Counted from the stretch's first letter, positions 28,573 to 38,676 are shown. The stretch is DNA of 64,000 nucleotides from Desulfosediminicola flagellatus (GCF_005116655.2 NZ_CP050698.1:1008001-1072000), one strand, 5' to 3'. The notes: generated by a model not told the origin, from the sequence alone. Translations and numbers: made by a program.

Positions 28573-29006
28573 AAAGATTTTTTCTTTTAGGAGGCTGTGA
28601 TGCTTCTTTATGTTGTCAGCAGGTAGTTATTATGTGTTTTTCATTTTTCACAATAAGCTGGACAGAGCAGTATATCAACAAAAGTATGCAAACGGCTCTT
28701 ATACCTTGATTAAAGGTCTCGCCCGTATTTCACCATAATTCTGTAACACCGCTCCAGTAATTTCCACTCTAAAAAGTAAGATTTCGGTAATTTTATAGGA
28801 ATCATTATTGACAAGTTCTGTGTAGTATATAGTTTCTCGTACATGAGGTTTTAAGCAGTGTATTTACAATCTTATCAAAAAGATGCAGTATCTACACAGC
28901 TGAGACTGTCTGGAATGACATACGACAGTATCTGATTTTGAAGATCTTTCATTTGGGTTGTTTCAATGTATACAAACCAAACGAGTTTATACTATAGGGA
29001 CGATAT
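28573..29006. other. Intergenic region before the PEP-CTERM gene
   Basis: 434 bp between divergent genes. A TTGACA at 28808-28813 has no matching -10 at normal spacing. AGGGACG precedes the PEP-CTERM start. No RNA gene is recognised. Confidence 0.4.
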
Positions 29007-29684
29007 ATGAAAAGAAGAGATTGGCAAATTTCTTTGGTGCTGGTTGGGCTTTTACTGTTGCCGTTATCGGAAGTGCAGGCGCTCCCGCAGGGCGGCGACT
29101 TTTTGAAAATATTTAACGGGCCGGGAACCACGGGTGGTGGTGAATTTAATATCGACCTGAAGAACAATGGTATAGGAACAGATTATATTAGTTTTTGCCT
29201 TGAGAGAAGTGAGTATATCTCATTCGATACAGAATATGAGATCGATCATATAGTAGATTATGCAGAGTTGGGTGGTGGCGGGGCGGTCGATGGTAAAGAT
29301 TATATCAGTGACGCTACCAAATGGCTTTATCACAATTATATGTTTGGTGATTATGTCTGGTCGAGAACGACAGGCGTTACAGCAGAAAAAGCCAACGCCG
29401 TCCAGAACACAATCTGGTTTCTCGAAGATGAGTTTACAGACACAGGTTGGGCAAATTTATCAATCTCAAAGCAGTCTTCGTATGATCTTTATAACATCGT
29501 TCAGGGACAAGGTGATTATTCGTTCAATGGTGTCGTTAAGGTCATTAATCTTGTAGATGCTTCTGGAAATCGTAAGCAGAGCCAGCTTATAGGTGAACCG
29601 GTTCCTGAACCTTCTACCATGTTACTGATGGGGGCTGGTATTGCAGGTCTTGCCGTGTATGCTCGCAAGAGGAAAAAGAAGTAA
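29007..29684 (+). CDS. PEP-CTERM protein with predicted Cys-Gln thioester domain
   Basis: The 225-aa exported protein has a signal peptide (residues 1 to about 26, ending EVQA) and a C-terminal PEP-CTERM sorting signal: VPEPSTMLLMGAGIAG, a helix and then RKRKKK. Such signals are processed by exosortase, not encoded here. The mature domain has ISFCLERSEY (Cys64) and AVQNTIWFLED (Gln133), which match the two signatures of thioester-forming surface domains ([YFL]C followed later by hydrophobic-Q-x-x-hydrophobic, often QxaIW). If correct, Cys64 and Gln133 form an internal thioester able to attach covalently to an external target. It has its own strong terminator. Confidence 0.85.
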   Translation: MKRRDWQISLVLVGLLLLPLSEVQALPQGGDFLKIFNGPGTTGGGEFNIDLKNNGIGTDYISFCLERSEYISFDTEYEIDHIVDYAELGGGGAVDGKDYISDATKWLYHNYMFGDYVWSRTTGVTAEKANAVQNTIWFLEDEFTDTGWANLSISKQSSYDLYNIVQGQGDYSFNGVVKVINLVDASGNRKQSQLIGEPVPEPSTMLLMGAGIAGLAVYARKRKKK

Positions 29685-29708
29685 TACTTAGTAATTAATA
29701 TAGATGTT

Positions 29709-29740
29709 AAAAAGGCCGCTTCTCAGGAAGCGGCCTTTTT
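29709..29740 (+). terminator. Intrinsic terminator after the PEP-CTERM gene
   Basis: GGCCGCTTC and GAAGCGGCC form a 9-bp stem flanked by A5 and T5, the same design as the terminator at 12468. Confidence 0.92.
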
Positions 29741-30136
29741 GCGTTTTTAGGAAATACTCTTCTGTGAATTCTGAGGGAGGGACTGGCTGCTGCAATTCGG
29801 GAAAGGGAAAGGGAGAAGGAGAGGAGCAGTTTGCAGTTTGACTCTTAAAGCAATTGGTCGTGCTCTCCTAAGGTTTGCCTGCAGAGTGAGGATTACTCTG
29901 TTGATAGAATCAGACAACTCATAGTTAGCATAACTTTACAGCGGGTAAAGATACAAAATAAGAGGGTATTGTTGGGGTATTCAGTTTATGATACCTCTAT
30001 CTGCAGGGAGCTAAAACCACCACATAAATCCGGTGTTGTGAGGGGGGGAGCCGTGTAGGATTGATTGATGCGCTAATTAAACACAGCCTGCAAGCTACTG
30101 GTTAAAGTTTAAACCAAAAAAATTTTGTATGTGATC
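29741..30136. other. Intergenic stretch
   Basis: About 395 bp with purine-rich patches and no recognised gene or structure. Confidence 0.4.
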
Positions 30137-30790
30137 ATGTTGAAGAGTGCACTAAATATTACCCTTTTGGCTTGTTGCTTATTGTTTTCCAATGATACTT
30201 TTGGGAACCCGACAGAACCATCCCGAACGACCTGTATGAATTGGCTCGACGAACAGGAGATGTCGTTATCTGCGGCTCAGAAGAATTTTACCATAGGCAA
30301 ACGAAGTATTTGGGAAGAAAGCGAATATGCAGCTGAGAAACTCAAAGATTCTCATGATACCGCGTATTTCAACAAAGAAAACTTCACCTATATTTGGAAT
30401 CGATGCAAAGATCATTTGCAGAATTTTACAAAGAAGGATGCTCAGCTCAAGGATCAACAATATGTTGACCTGGAAGACAGCACATTCTGCGCAATGGAAA
30501 TAGTAGGTTTTACTCAGGAATTCAGTGGATTATCGAAGGCGATCGATGAATACAACAGAATGGTCAAGGATTTCGCCGAAACAGATAGGAGTATGGTGAG
30601 AATGACTGGAGATTATGTCCTGAGTATTTCAGACAGGGTCATGGAGAAGTTTTATACGATTGAACGTTTTTGTAGAAAGGATGCCACTGAAGTTAAAGAG
30701 ATAAAGGAGCAGTTCTGGAATGCATATAATTCCAATCTCCAGGTTATAGATACATTTTTCAGTGAGAACTTCAGGGTCAAAGAAAAATAA
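30137..30790 (+). CDS. Secreted helical protein of unknown function (217 aa)
   Basis: A signal peptide (LKSALNITLLACCLLFSNDTFG) precedes a charged, helical mature part with four cysteines (TTCMNW, NRCKDH, TFCAME, RFCRKD), which could make two disulfides. The frame is open from a TTG at 30125; ATG 30137 gives a normal signal peptide. No ribosome binding site is obvious. No family recognised. Confidence 0.6.
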   Translation: MLKSALNITLLACCLLFSNDTFGNPTEPSRTTCMNWLDEQEMSLSAAQKNFTIGKRSIWEESEYAAEKLKDSHDTAYFNKENFTYIWNRCKDHLQNFTKKDAQLKDQQYVDLEDSTFCAMEIVGFTQEFSGLSKAIDEYNRMVKDFAETDRSMVRMTGDYVLSISDRVMEKFYTIERFCRKDATEVKEIKEQFWNAYNSNLQVIDTFFSENFRVKEK

Positions 30791-30937
30791 GAGATATTTC
30801 CTTCTGACCCTGAATCACAGGTTGAATCGCTTCTTCAATATTTTTTCGGCAACTATAGCCTAAAAGTGAAATAGCCGACTACAGGTTACTGGCCGAAAGT
30901 TCGAACCTGCATTACCTGAACTGATGAAAGATCGGGG

Positions 30938-31573
30938 TTAAAACAGCCACGGTGCTGTCTGTTTACGATTCTGTTCATATTTTTTGATCTTGTCTGAATG
31001 CAGCAAGGTCATGCCGATGTCATCAAGCCCGTTGAGTAAACGATGACGACGATACTCCGCAATTGAAAATTCGATAGTCTTATCAGAGGGCGTGGTGATT
31101 GTTTGTGCTTCCAGATCTACTGTTAATGTGTAGCCGGATTCTTCTTTCACTTCCTCAAACAACTGATCTATTACCTCAGCATCCAGTGTAATTGCCAGCA
31201 GACCGTTATTAAGCGTGTTGCCATAAAATATATCGGCAAAGCTTGGGGCGATCACCACACGAAAACCATAATCGACCATCGCCCAGACCGCATGCTCGCG
31301 AGATGACCCACAACCATAGTTTTCACGCGCCAGCAGGATTTCAGCCCCCTGATAACGTTTTTTATTCAGGATGAAATCGCTATTAATGCGGCGTGTTGTA
31401 TGATCCATGAATGGTTCACCCGGATCAAGGTAGCGCCAGTCATCAAAAAGGTTGGGGCCGAAACCTGTGCGGTTAATAGACTTAAGATATTGTTTGGGGA
31501 TTATCGCATCTGTATCGACATTGGCGCGATCAAGAGGCAGGACCACACCGCATATTTTGGTAAAGGGTTGCAT
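30938..31573 (-). CDS. leuD: 3-isopropylmalate dehydratase small subunit
   Basis: LeuD, with LeuC, isomerises 2-isopropylmalate to 3-isopropylmalate in leucine synthesis. The 211-aa protein has the small-subunit signature: [14 protein letters not shown], then [40 protein letters not shown] precedes the ATG. It lies 68 bp downstream of leuC on the same strand. Confidence 0.96.
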   Translation of the reverse strand: MQPFTKICGVVLPLDRANVDTDAIIPKQYLKSINRTGFGPNLFDDWRYLDPGEPFMDHTTRRINSDFILNKKRYQGAEILLARENYGCGSSREHAVWAMVDYGFRVVIAPSFADIFYGNTLNNGLLAITLDAEVIDQLFEEVKEESGYTLTVDLEAQTITTPSDKTIEFSIAEYRRHRLLNGLDDIGMTLLHSDKIKKYEQNRKQTAPWLF

Positions 31574-31641
31574 CGTTACTCCTTATTGTATGTTTTTTGT
31601 AAACCATAAATAAAAACATATGCTGCTCATCAACGTCTGTA

Positions 31642-33045
31642 TCAGACAAGCTCCCGTACATCGACAAAGTGACCGGAAACTGCTGCCGCTGCAGCCATAG
31701 CCGGGCTGACCAGATGGGTGCGTCCTCCCTGCCCCTGTCGACCCTCAAAATTACGGTTGGAGGTTGAAGCGCAACGCTCGCCGGGTTCCAGTCGATCATC
31801 ATTCATGGCAAGGCACATGGAGCATCCCGGCTCGCGCCATTCAAAACCGGCATCGGTGAATATGGTATCTAAACCTTCCTTTTCAGCCTGTTGTTTGACG
31901 AGGCCGGAGCCGGGAACAACAAGGGCAATCTTGATGTTGGCCGCAACCTTCTTGCCGCGTACCACATCAGCTGCAGCCCGCAGATCCTCAATTCGTCCAT
32001 TAGTGCAGGAACCGATAAAGATCTTATCAAGAGGAATATCCCGAATAGCTGTGCCGGCTTTGAGACCCATATACTGTAGGGCATTGGTAATTCCATCGGC
32101 CTTGCCTTCATCAGTCTCGTCTGCCGGGTTCGGGACCACACTGTTGACTGATACAACCATCTCGGGGGAGGTTCCCCAGCTGACCTGCGGTTCAATCGCA
32201 CTGGCGTCTATAGTAACTATTTCGTCAAAGCTGGCGTCTGGATCACTGTGTAACTCCTGCCATGCTGCGACGGCCTGATCCATCATTTCTCCCTTGGGAG
32301 AAAATGGGCGGTTTTGCACATAGGCAATAGTTTTATCGTCTACGCCGATGATACCTGATCGTGCTCCTGCCTCTATAGCCATGTTGCAGACAGTCATTCT
32401 GCCTTCCATGCTCAGATCGGTAACTGCATCTCCTGCAAATTCAATGACACAGCCGGTTCCACCTGCAGTGCCTATCTGACCAATGATTGCCAGGACCAGA
32501 TCTTTAGCGGTTACGCCTGTACCAAGCTTACCTGTTACCGATACCAGCATGGATTTCGATTTTTTCAGCACCAGACATTGGGTGGCAAGTACGTGTTCGA
32601 CTTCTGAAGTACCGATACCAAAGGCCAGCGCGCCAAATGCCCCGTGGGTTGACGTGTGCGAATCTCCACATACGACAGTCATGCCGGGCAGGGTGGCACC
32701 TTGCTCAGGCCCGATTACATGCACAACACCCTGGCGAATGTCAGTAAGTTTGAATTCTGTAATTCCAAAGGATGAGCAGTTGTCATCCAGTGTTTGCAAT
32801 TGCAATTTTGATGCTGGATCTTTTATTGGCAATCCACGATTTGTGGTTGGTACGTTATGATCAGGTACTGCCAGAACTGTATCCCGTCGCCACGGTTCAC
32901 GGTCTGCAAGTCGCAGACCCTCGAAGGCCTGGGGAGAAGTCACTTCATGGACAAGATGCCGATCAATATAGATCAGGCTGGTTCCGTCCTCGTTGCTATG
33001 CACCACATGTGCATCCCATAATTTGTCATACAGATTTTTAGCCAT
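31642..33045 (-). CDS. leuC: 3-isopropylmalate dehydratase large subunit
   Basis: The 467-aa aconitase-family protein carries the 4Fe-4S cysteines in [11 protein letters not shown] and [13 protein letters not shown], plus [15 protein letters not shown] and [37 protein letters not shown] precedes the ATG. It forms an operon with leuD. The divergent LysR-type gene 97 bp away is the probable regulator. leuA and leuB are not in the window. Confidence 0.97.
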   Translation of the reverse strand: MAKNLYDKLWDAHVVHSNEDGTSLIYIDRHLVHEVTSPQAFEGLRLADREPWRRDTVLAVPDHNVPTTNRGLPIKDPASKLQLQTLDDNCSSFGITEFKLTDIRQGVVHVIGPEQGATLPGMTVVCGDSHTSTHGAFGALAFGIGTSEVEHVLATQCLVLKKSKSMLVSVTGKLGTGVTAKDLVLAIIGQIGTAGGTGCVIEFAGDAVTDLSMEGRMTVCNMAIEAGARSGIIGVDDKTIAYVQNRPFSPKGEMMDQAVAAWQELHSDPDASFDEIVTIDASAIEPQVSWGTSPEMVVSVNSVVPNPADETDEGKADGITNALQYMGLKAGTAIRDIPLDKIFIGSCTNGRIEDLRAAADVVRGKKVAANIKIALVVPGSGLVKQQAEKEGLDTIFTDAGFEWREPGCSMCLAMNDDRLEPGERCASTSNRNFEGRQGQGGRTHLVSPAMAAAAAVSGHFVDVRELV

Positions 33046-33099
33046 AGGTAATTCCTCCTTGTTAAAGATAGGAATAATGCTTTTTTAGATATAACTCAA

Positions 33100-33138
33100 A
33101 TTCATTGTTTTCATGAATGCTATTCCATATTAGAATAG
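33100..33138. promoter_or_regulatory. Two inverted repeats in the leuC-lysR divergent promoter region
   Basis: ATTCAT-N7-ATGAAT lies at 33100-33118 and CTATTC-N7-GAATAG at 33120-33138. Both have the T-N11-A type spacing of LysR-family boxes. The second ends 4 bp before the LysR start codon, so it could mediate autoregulation. Confidence 0.5.
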
Positions 33139-33142
33139 GCTG

Positions 33143-34045
33143 ATGGATACGAATACTTTACAGGCATTTCTTGCCGTGGCGGATACCGGCTCTTTTTCGC
33201 TAGCAGCCGAACAGCTGTTTGTCACCCAGCCTGCAGTAAGTAAAAGGGTTGCAGCCCTTGAGGATGAACTGGCAACACGACTTTTCGAGCGACTTGGCAG
33301 GCGCGTGTTACTCACAGAGGCGGGGCAGACTCTGCTGCCGAAGGCGCGGCATATTCTTCTTGAGATGGCTGAAAGCAGACGGCTTATTGCAAATCTTTCA
33401 ACAGATGTAAGCGGTAGTCTGCAGTTAGCTATCAGTCATCATGTAGGATTACACCGCTTACCGAATATTTTGCGCGAATATGGTCTTCGCTATCCAAAGG
33501 TGGAGTTTGATCTGCATTTTATGAACTCGGAAACCGGTTGTGAGGCTGTGGCAGCCGGGGATATCGAACTGGCGGTAGTAACTGTTCCTGAGACACCATT
33601 CGACAAGCTTATTGTAGATACCATTTGGGATGACCCTCTTATGTTTATGGTGAGCAGGAATCATCCGCTTGTGGATACAACAAAAGGTATTCGAAAATTT
33701 GAGGAGTATCCGGCTATCCTGCCTGAGAGGGGCACGGTTACCCGAAGAATGATAGAAAAGGTCCTTGAACCTTTTGAGCTCTCCTGGAAAATAGGAGTAG
33801 AAACCAATTATCTTGAGACAATTCGGATGCTGGTCTCGGTTGGGTTAGGCTGGAGCGTGTTGCCGCTCAGTATGCTGAGCGATGAGCTGGTTTGTATCGA
33901 AATTCAGGGTGTAAAATTTTTGCGCAAATTGGGTATGGTGACGCATCGAAATCGTAGTTTGTCGACAGCTGCCAGGGCATTTCAAGAGATGCTTTTAAGT
34001 GACTCTGAAGGACTAAGGGCTGAAGGACTAAGGACTGAGGACTAA
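33143..34045 (+). CDS. LysR-family transcriptional regulator
   Basis: The 300-aa protein has an N-terminal winged HTH (TLQAFLAVADTGSFSLAAEQL, then TQPAVSKRVAALEDEL) and a LysR substrate-binding domain (about 90-290). It is divergent from leuCD, so it probably controls isopropylmalate isomerase expression, perhaps in response to a leucine-pathway intermediate. The last residues (EGLRAEGLRTED) are encoded by the beginning of the GGACTAA-type heptamer array, so the C-terminus and stop have been shaped by the repeat. Confidence 0.93.
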   Translation: MDTNTLQAFLAVADTGSFSLAAEQLFVTQPAVSKRVAALEDELATRLFERLGRRVLLTEAGQTLLPKARHILLEMAESRRLIANLSTDVSGSLQLAISHHVGLHRLPNILREYGLRYPKVEFDLHFMNSETGCEAVAAGDIELAVVTVPETPFDKLIVDTIWDDPLMFMVSRNHPLVDTTKGIRKFEEYPAILPERGTVTRRMIEKVLEPFELSWKIGVETNYLETIRMLVSVGLGWSVLPLSMLSDELVCIEIQGVKFLRKLGMVTHRNRSLSTAARAFQEMLLSDSEGLRAEGLRTED

Positions 34046-34500
34046 GGACTAAGGACTAAGGACTAAGGGCTAAGGACTGAGGACTGAGGGTTAAGGACTG
34101 AGGACTGAGGACTGAGGGTTAAGGGCTAAGGGCTAAGGGCTAAGGACTGAGGACTGAGGGTTGAGGGCTGAGGGCTGAGGGTTAAGGACTGAGGGCTAAG
34201 GGCTAAGGGCTAAGGGCTGAGGGCTGAGGACTAAGGGCTGAGGACTGAGGGCTGAGGACTGAGGGCTGAGGGCTGAGGGTTGAGGGTTGAGGGCTGAGGG
34301 CTGAGGGTTGAGGGTTGAGGGCTGAGGGCTGAGGGCTGAGGGCTGAGGGCTGAGGGCTGAGGGCTAAGGGCTGAGGGCTAAGGGCTGAGGGCTGAGGACT
34401 AAGGGCTGAGGGTTGAGGGTTGAGGGCTGAGGGCTGAGGGGTAGGACTGAGGGCTGAAGGCTTAGAAGTGAGGAGTGAGGGCTGGGGCTCAGGAGTGGGG
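34010..34500 (+). repeat. Telomere-like heptamer array, about 60 units
   Basis: A continuous 7-bp periodicity with consensus GG[A/G][C/T]T[A/G]A runs from 34010 inside the lysR 3' end to about 34440, then decays to 34500. Unit types include GGACTAA, GGACTGA, GGGCTAA, GGGCTGA, GGGTTAA and GGGTTGA. All G-runs are on the plus strand. Long runs of GGGCTGA meet the G-quadruplex pattern GGG-N4 repeated. Unit types are clustered, which suggests growth by local slippage. A smaller array of the same family lies at 6146-6260. Confidence 0.97.
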
Positions 34501-34555
34501 TGTTAGATGGACAACTTTTAACACCATATAATCTTGCTATTTGAAGGAGTTGCGC

Positions 34556-35023
34556 GTGGAGTCGAAGAGGAAAAAGCTGCTGGTCATTTATCATTCTCAG
34601 GGTGGCACCATGAAAATCATGGCCGACCGATTTGCCAAAGGGGCATCCAGAGAGGAAGACATTGAGGTTGTATATAAAAACGCAGCCGATGCCGATGTTG
34701 ACGATCTCTTAGAGTGTAGTGGAATTGCTATAGGATCTCCTGAGTATTTCGGGACAATGGCCGGGATGATAAAAGATTTCTTTGATCGCACGTATGAAGC
34801 CGCAAAGGATAAGACTATAGGACTGCCGTTTGTTGTTTTTGTCTGCGCCGGTAATGACGGGCGGGGCGCTCTTGCGCAAATTGAGCGACTTGCTACCGCG
34901 TATAAATGGAAACAGGTGCAGGAGCACAGAAGGATTGTGGGGCACCCTGCAGAACAGGATCTACTTGATCTTGAGGAGTTAGGACAGACTCTTGCGGCAG
35001 GGATCGATTTTGGAATTTTCTGA
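34556..35023 (+). CDS. Flavodoxin-like / NADPH-dependent FMN reductase family protein
   Basis: The 155-aa protein has a flavodoxin fold with FMN phosphate loop YHSQGGTMKIMA near the N-terminus, IGSPEYFGTMAGMIKDFFDRTY (WrbA/NQO-like GxPxYxGxM segment) and FVVFVCAGNDGRG. GTG 34556 is chosen because AAGGAG ends 6 nt upstream; the frame is open from 34541. It starts about 55 bp after the heptamer array ends. The electron donor and acceptor are unknown. Confidence 0.85.
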   Translation: MESKRKKLLVIYHSQGGTMKIMADRFAKGASREEDIEVVYKNAADADVDDLLECSGIAIGSPEYFGTMAGMIKDFFDRTYEAAKDKTIGLPFVVFVCAGNDGRGALAQIERLATAYKWKQVQEHRRIVGHPAEQDLLDLEELGQTLAAGIDFGIF

Positions 35024-35070
35024 TTTATTTTGTTCGATCTCACTGATACGTATGTAATAGAAGGCAAGCC

Positions 35071-35691
35071 ATGGAAAAAATGATCACCTTTCCTTCAGGG
35101 AATCTCGTTCTTGAAGGGCTCTATAATAAAGTCTCAGACACCCGAGCTGCTATAATTACCCATCCTCACCCGCTTTATGGCGGGGATATGTGCAATCCTG
35201 TGGTTGAATCGCTGATGCATAGCTTCAAACGGCAAAATTATACCACATTGAGGTTCAATTTCAGGGGGACTGGGGGAAGTGAAGGAACTTACGACGATGG
35301 CATCAGTGAGGGACAGGATGTGCTGGAGGCGATACGCTTTCTTGTTGATAGTGGTATAACGTCAATTCATCTTGCCGGGTATTCTTTTGGATCGTGGGTG
35401 CTTGCTCATATGGATGAGATTCCAGCCGTGGTTGTTGGGATGGTCTTTGTTTCGCCCCCGTTAGCATTGCTTCCATTCAAGGGAAATCGATCATTTCCGC
35501 TTCTAAAGCTCGTTATTACAGGAGAGGAGGACGAAATCGCTCCGGTCAAGCTGATCAGCGATTCTCTTGCCGGGTGGTACAGCGATGCACGCTTTGAAGT
35601 AATTGATTTTGCAGATCATTTTTATTTCGGCTGCTTTGAAGCATTAGAACAGGTAATGCATGAGTATCTGACAGGTTTTCAGTTGAGCTGA
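35071..35691 (+). CDS. Alpha/beta hydrolase
   Basis: The 206-aa protein is like the small COG2945-type bacterial hydrolases: ITHPHPLYGGDMCNPVV, RFNFRGTGGSEG, nucleophile elbow GYSFGS, TGEEDEIAP for the acid and ADHFYFG for the histidine, so the Ser-Asp-His triad appears complete. It lies 47 bp after the flavodoxin-like gene and may be in the same operon. The substrate is unknown. Confidence 0.88.
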   Translation: MEKMITFPSGNLVLEGLYNKVSDTRAAIITHPHPLYGGDMCNPVVESLMHSFKRQNYTTLRFNFRGTGGSEGTYDDGISEGQDVLEAIRFLVDSGITSIHLAGYSFGSWVLAHMDEIPAVVVGMVFVSPPLALLPFKGNRSFPLLKLVITGEEDEIAPVKLISDSLAGWYSDARFEVIDFADHFYFGCFEALEQVMHEYLTGFQLS

Positions 35692-35946
35692 AGCTGATTT
35701 GTATTATGAATTGAACTCTTCTTGATAGTTGGTCGTTGTTTTCAAACAGAAGAGCCGTATTTCTACTGCTACACCGACTGCAGTTTTCAGTTTGTTGTGT
35801 TCTGCTTTACAACACTAGACTCTGCGGGTAAAAACAGCTGCGACGAGCATGTTGAAAGATTGTGCTTTACTACATCGCTCAATATGAAACGCATAGTTCC
35901 AGAATTTTATATATTTTCAGTACTAACCTTACTGTAGGAGATCCTC

Positions 35947-37485
35947 TTGGGCTTTCGGGAAATCACACTTCAACTCCCCACCGACTATAGCGACGATGTC
36001 TTGAAGGCAGACATTGCAAAACAGCTTGGCATTAGAGAATTTTCGTGGCAGATCGAAGGCAAGAGCCTCGACGCGCGAAAGAAAAGCAATATACACTGGT
36101 TGATGCGTGTTGGTGTTCTCTCTGATGAACTTAAGGGTGGCGAGCCGAATTCGTACCCTTCACTTGAGATTCCCTGGAAGCAGAGAAGTACCAAGGCTGT
36201 TGTTGTAGGGAGTGGGCCTGCTGGATTTTTTGCGGCGCTGATTTTACAAAAAGCCGGATTTCAAACCATACTCATTGAACGTGGTTCCAAGGTTGCCAGA
36301 CGCATTGACAGCATCCAGAAATTTGAAAGTACGGGTGCTTTTGATCCAATAAACAACTATGCATTTGGTGAAGGCGGGGCTGGAACGTTTTCTGACGGCA
36401 AGCTCACTTCCAGAACGAAAAAGATTGCCCGCGAAAAACAGTTTATCCTCTCGAGTTATGTTCGTGCTGGAGGCCCAAAGGAGATCGAATACCTGGCTCA
36501 CCCTCATCTCGGTACCGATAATCTCAGAAGAATTGTTTTGAACCTGAGAAATGAATTTGAAGACTTGGGCGGAGAAATGCGGTTTGAAACTGAACTGACA
36601 GATTTACGCATTGATTCTGGAAAGGTCGTCGCTGCAGTTACATCGGCTGGAGAGATTCCCGCAGATGTGGTTGTTATTGCCCCCGGACATTCGGCCCATG
36701 AAACATATCGGATGCTGATCAACAACAACGTTCAGTTCCGGACCAAGAATTTTGCCATAGGCTGCCGGATTGAACATCCGCAGGAACTGATCAATACAGC
36801 CCAATGGGGCAAGGCGGAGCTACCAGGAGTCAAAGCAGCTGAATATCGGCTTACTGCAAAAGGAGATGGTTGTCTGCCTGTTTACACTTTCTGTATGTGT
36901 CCTGGCGGTATCGTTGTACCGGCTGCAGCCTATGAGAATACCAATATTGTAAACGGAATGAGTCGCTACAAGCGAAACGGCCGGTTTGCCAATGCTGCCT
37001 GTGTGGCAGGGTGTAATCTAAATTCGTTACTCGGAAGAGCTGTTGAACCACTCGAAGCCCTTGACTGGCTAGGTGATCTGGAACAAAAGTTTTATGAATA
37101 TTCAAACGGCTATCAAGCACCTTTCTCTACAATATCGGGCTTTATTAATAAAAGAGAGCCGTCTCAATCTGTTGAGTCCAGCTATCCTTTAGGCCTTATC
37201 TCTGCACCCTTATGGGATCTGCTGCCAGGCGAGATCAGTCGTTCAGTTTCTTTGGGCTTAGCACAGTTCAATAAAAAACTTAGAGGTTTTGGGAGCGGAA
37301 CTATTCTTGGACTTGAGAGTAAGACGTCATCGCCTGTGCAGGTGCTACGAGATGACGAGAGACGCTGCCAGGGGTTTTCCAATCTGTATCTGGCCGGTGA
37401 AGGTTCCGGTTGGTCTGGCGGCATAATTTCGAGCGGTGTTGACGGAATACGGACAGCTATGGCAATTATCCAGCAGGCATCCTGA
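35947..37485 (+). CDS. NAD(P)/FAD-dependent oxidoreductase (COG2509 type)
   Basis: The 512-aa protein has an N-terminal ~85-residue domain (FREITLQLPTDYSDDVL), an FAD-binding Rossmann motif VVGSGPAGFFAALILQKAG, GEGGAGTFSDGKLTSR, a central substrate domain with FCMCPGG, and a C-terminal GEGSGWSGGI flavin motif. This matches the conserved uncharacterised FAD-dependent dehydrogenases. Start codon TTG is used, supported by AGGAG 6 nt upstream. The reaction is not known. Confidence 0.9.
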   Translation: MGFREITLQLPTDYSDDVLKADIAKQLGIREFSWQIEGKSLDARKKSNIHWLMRVGVLSDELKGGEPNSYPSLEIPWKQRSTKAVVVGSGPAGFFAALILQKAGFQTILIERGSKVARRIDSIQKFESTGAFDPINNYAFGEGGAGTFSDGKLTSRTKKIAREKQFILSSYVRAGGPKEIEYLAHPHLGTDNLRRIVLNLRNEFEDLGGEMRFETELTDLRIDSGKVVAAVTSAGEIPADVVVIAPGHSAHETYRMLINNNVQFRTKNFAIGCRIEHPQELINTAQWGKAELPGVKAAEYRLTAKGDGCLPVYTFCMCPGGIVVPAAAYENTNIVNGMSRYKRNGRFANAACVAGCNLNSLLGRAVEPLEALDWLGDLEQKFYEYSNGYQAPFSTISGFINKREPSQSVESSYPLGLISAPLWDLLPGEISRSVSLGLAQFNKKLRGFGSGTILGLESKTSSPVQVLRDDERRCQGFSNLYLAGEGSGWSGGIISSGVDGIRTAMAIIQQAS

Positions 37486-37506
37486 AGGAGAACCATTGTA
37501 TTTTGT

Positions 37507-37546
37507 AAGCAAATCCAAAGAGGGAAAAAACTCTTTGGATTTGCTT
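37507..37546 (+). terminator. 16-bp stem hairpin after the FAD oxidoreductase gene
   Basis: AGCAAATCCAAAGAG and CTCTTTGGATTTGCT form a perfect stem (extended by one A-T pair) around GGGAAAAA. It is followed by TTGAT rather than a long T-run. Confidence 0.7.
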
Positions 37547-37884
37547 TGATGTATCGTATAGCCACTTCCCATTTTCCACCTCCCACTTCTGAATCTCAAT
37601 CTGAGCCAGTATAGAAGTTTGTAGCAGCCACCATTTCTTGAGTATTTGATTTACCTGAATGTGAGCTGTCAGTGTGCATTTTCACTACGAATCCTAACGT
37701 GTTGATGAATCTGTGAATTAATGGTATATGACTCTGGAAAGATGTCTGTATTGGAACATTCAGGCAGTTAGCCTATCATCTACGCATGTAGTGTAACCAC
37801 GATTGCTTACTTTCAGGGCATCGCCCAAGTTTCGGTTAGGTGCGTTGATTTCATTCATCAGAAAGCTAAAGGAACTTTGCGCGT
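37547..37884. other. Upstream region of the outer-membrane protein gene
   Basis: About 340 bp with no gene seen. AAAGGAAC precedes the next ATG. Confidence 0.4.
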
Positions 37885-38562
37885 ATGAAGAAAAAATATG
37901 CAGTAGCAGCTGTTGCTATGGCGAGTGTGATATTTGTGGGATTCCCACAACAGAGTAAAGCTGGTGAGACCCTTGGGGTAGGTGTTCACTTAGGAACTCT
38001 TGGCCCCGGAGCTGAGATAAGTTTTTCGGTTTTAGAAAATACACGGTTTCGTGTGGGATTAAATTACCTCGACTTCTCGCTGGACGGTGAGAGTAATGAT
38101 GTCGACTATGATTTTGACACAAAACTCCGGTCGTTTTCATTACTGCTTGATTATCATCCTTTCAGCAGTGCATTCTTTTTGAGCGGTGGAGCATATATTA
38201 ACAATAATGAAGTTGGTGTAGTAGGAACGTTTGACGCTGGTGAAGTTCCCGGTTCGTTGTCTCCGTATTTAGAGACAGCAAAAGTGCTTGCTGATGTAGG
38301 TTTCAATACCTTTGCCCCGTATTTCGGTATTGGATGGAGATCTAATAATGGAACTACCGGATGGGATATCGCGTGCAATTTTGGTGTCATGTTCCAGGGG
38401 GCTCCGGATGTAAAAAATATGCGTGTTGAAGGACCTATTGATGTGAATGGGATTAGTGATGTGCAGGATTATCTTGCCAACGAAGAGAAGGAAATCGAGG
38501 ATGATCTGAGTTGGTTTGAATATTATCCTGTCGCTTCAGTGCAGTTCGTATACCATTTCTGA
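37885..38562 (+). CDS. Outer-membrane beta-barrel protein
   Basis: The 225-aa protein has a signal peptide (KKKYAVAAVAMASVIFVGFPQQSKA) and alternating amphipathic strands (FRVGLNYLDFSLDG, LRSFSLLLDYHPF, FFLSGGAYINNN, FAPYFGIGWRS). It ends ASVQFVYHF, with the C-terminal aromatic residue recognised by the BAM complex. An 8-strand barrel is likely. No specific family or substrate recognised. Confidence 0.83.
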   Translation: MKKKYAVAAVAMASVIFVGFPQQSKAGETLGVGVHLGTLGPGAEISFSVLENTRFRVGLNYLDFSLDGESNDVDYDFDTKLRSFSLLLDYHPFSSAFFLSGGAYINNNEVGVVGTFDAGEVPGSLSPYLETAKVLADVGFNTFAPYFGIGWRSNNGTTGWDIACNFGVMFQGAPDVKNMRVEGPIDVNGISDVQDYLANEEKEIEDDLSWFEYYPVASVQFVYHF

Positions 38563-38676
38563 TTGCCGGGAAGGGGCAATAGTATATCTGGTGCAAATTA
38601 TAAAATTTGAGAGCTAACCTCATCAAGGCAGTGCATTTAAACAGACTTTGATGGCTTCAAGCATCTAAAGAGGTTT

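Noticed and set aside
31718-32278. 186-aa plus-strand open frame inside leuC
   Set aside because: Antisense shadow of the leuC catalytic region.
34010-34500. CRISPR array
   Set aside because: Units are 7 bp without spacers and there are no cas genes in the window.
34364-34594. Minus-strand frame with Pro/Leu/Ser seven-residue repeats
   Set aside because: It is only the translation of the 7-bp array; no start signal.
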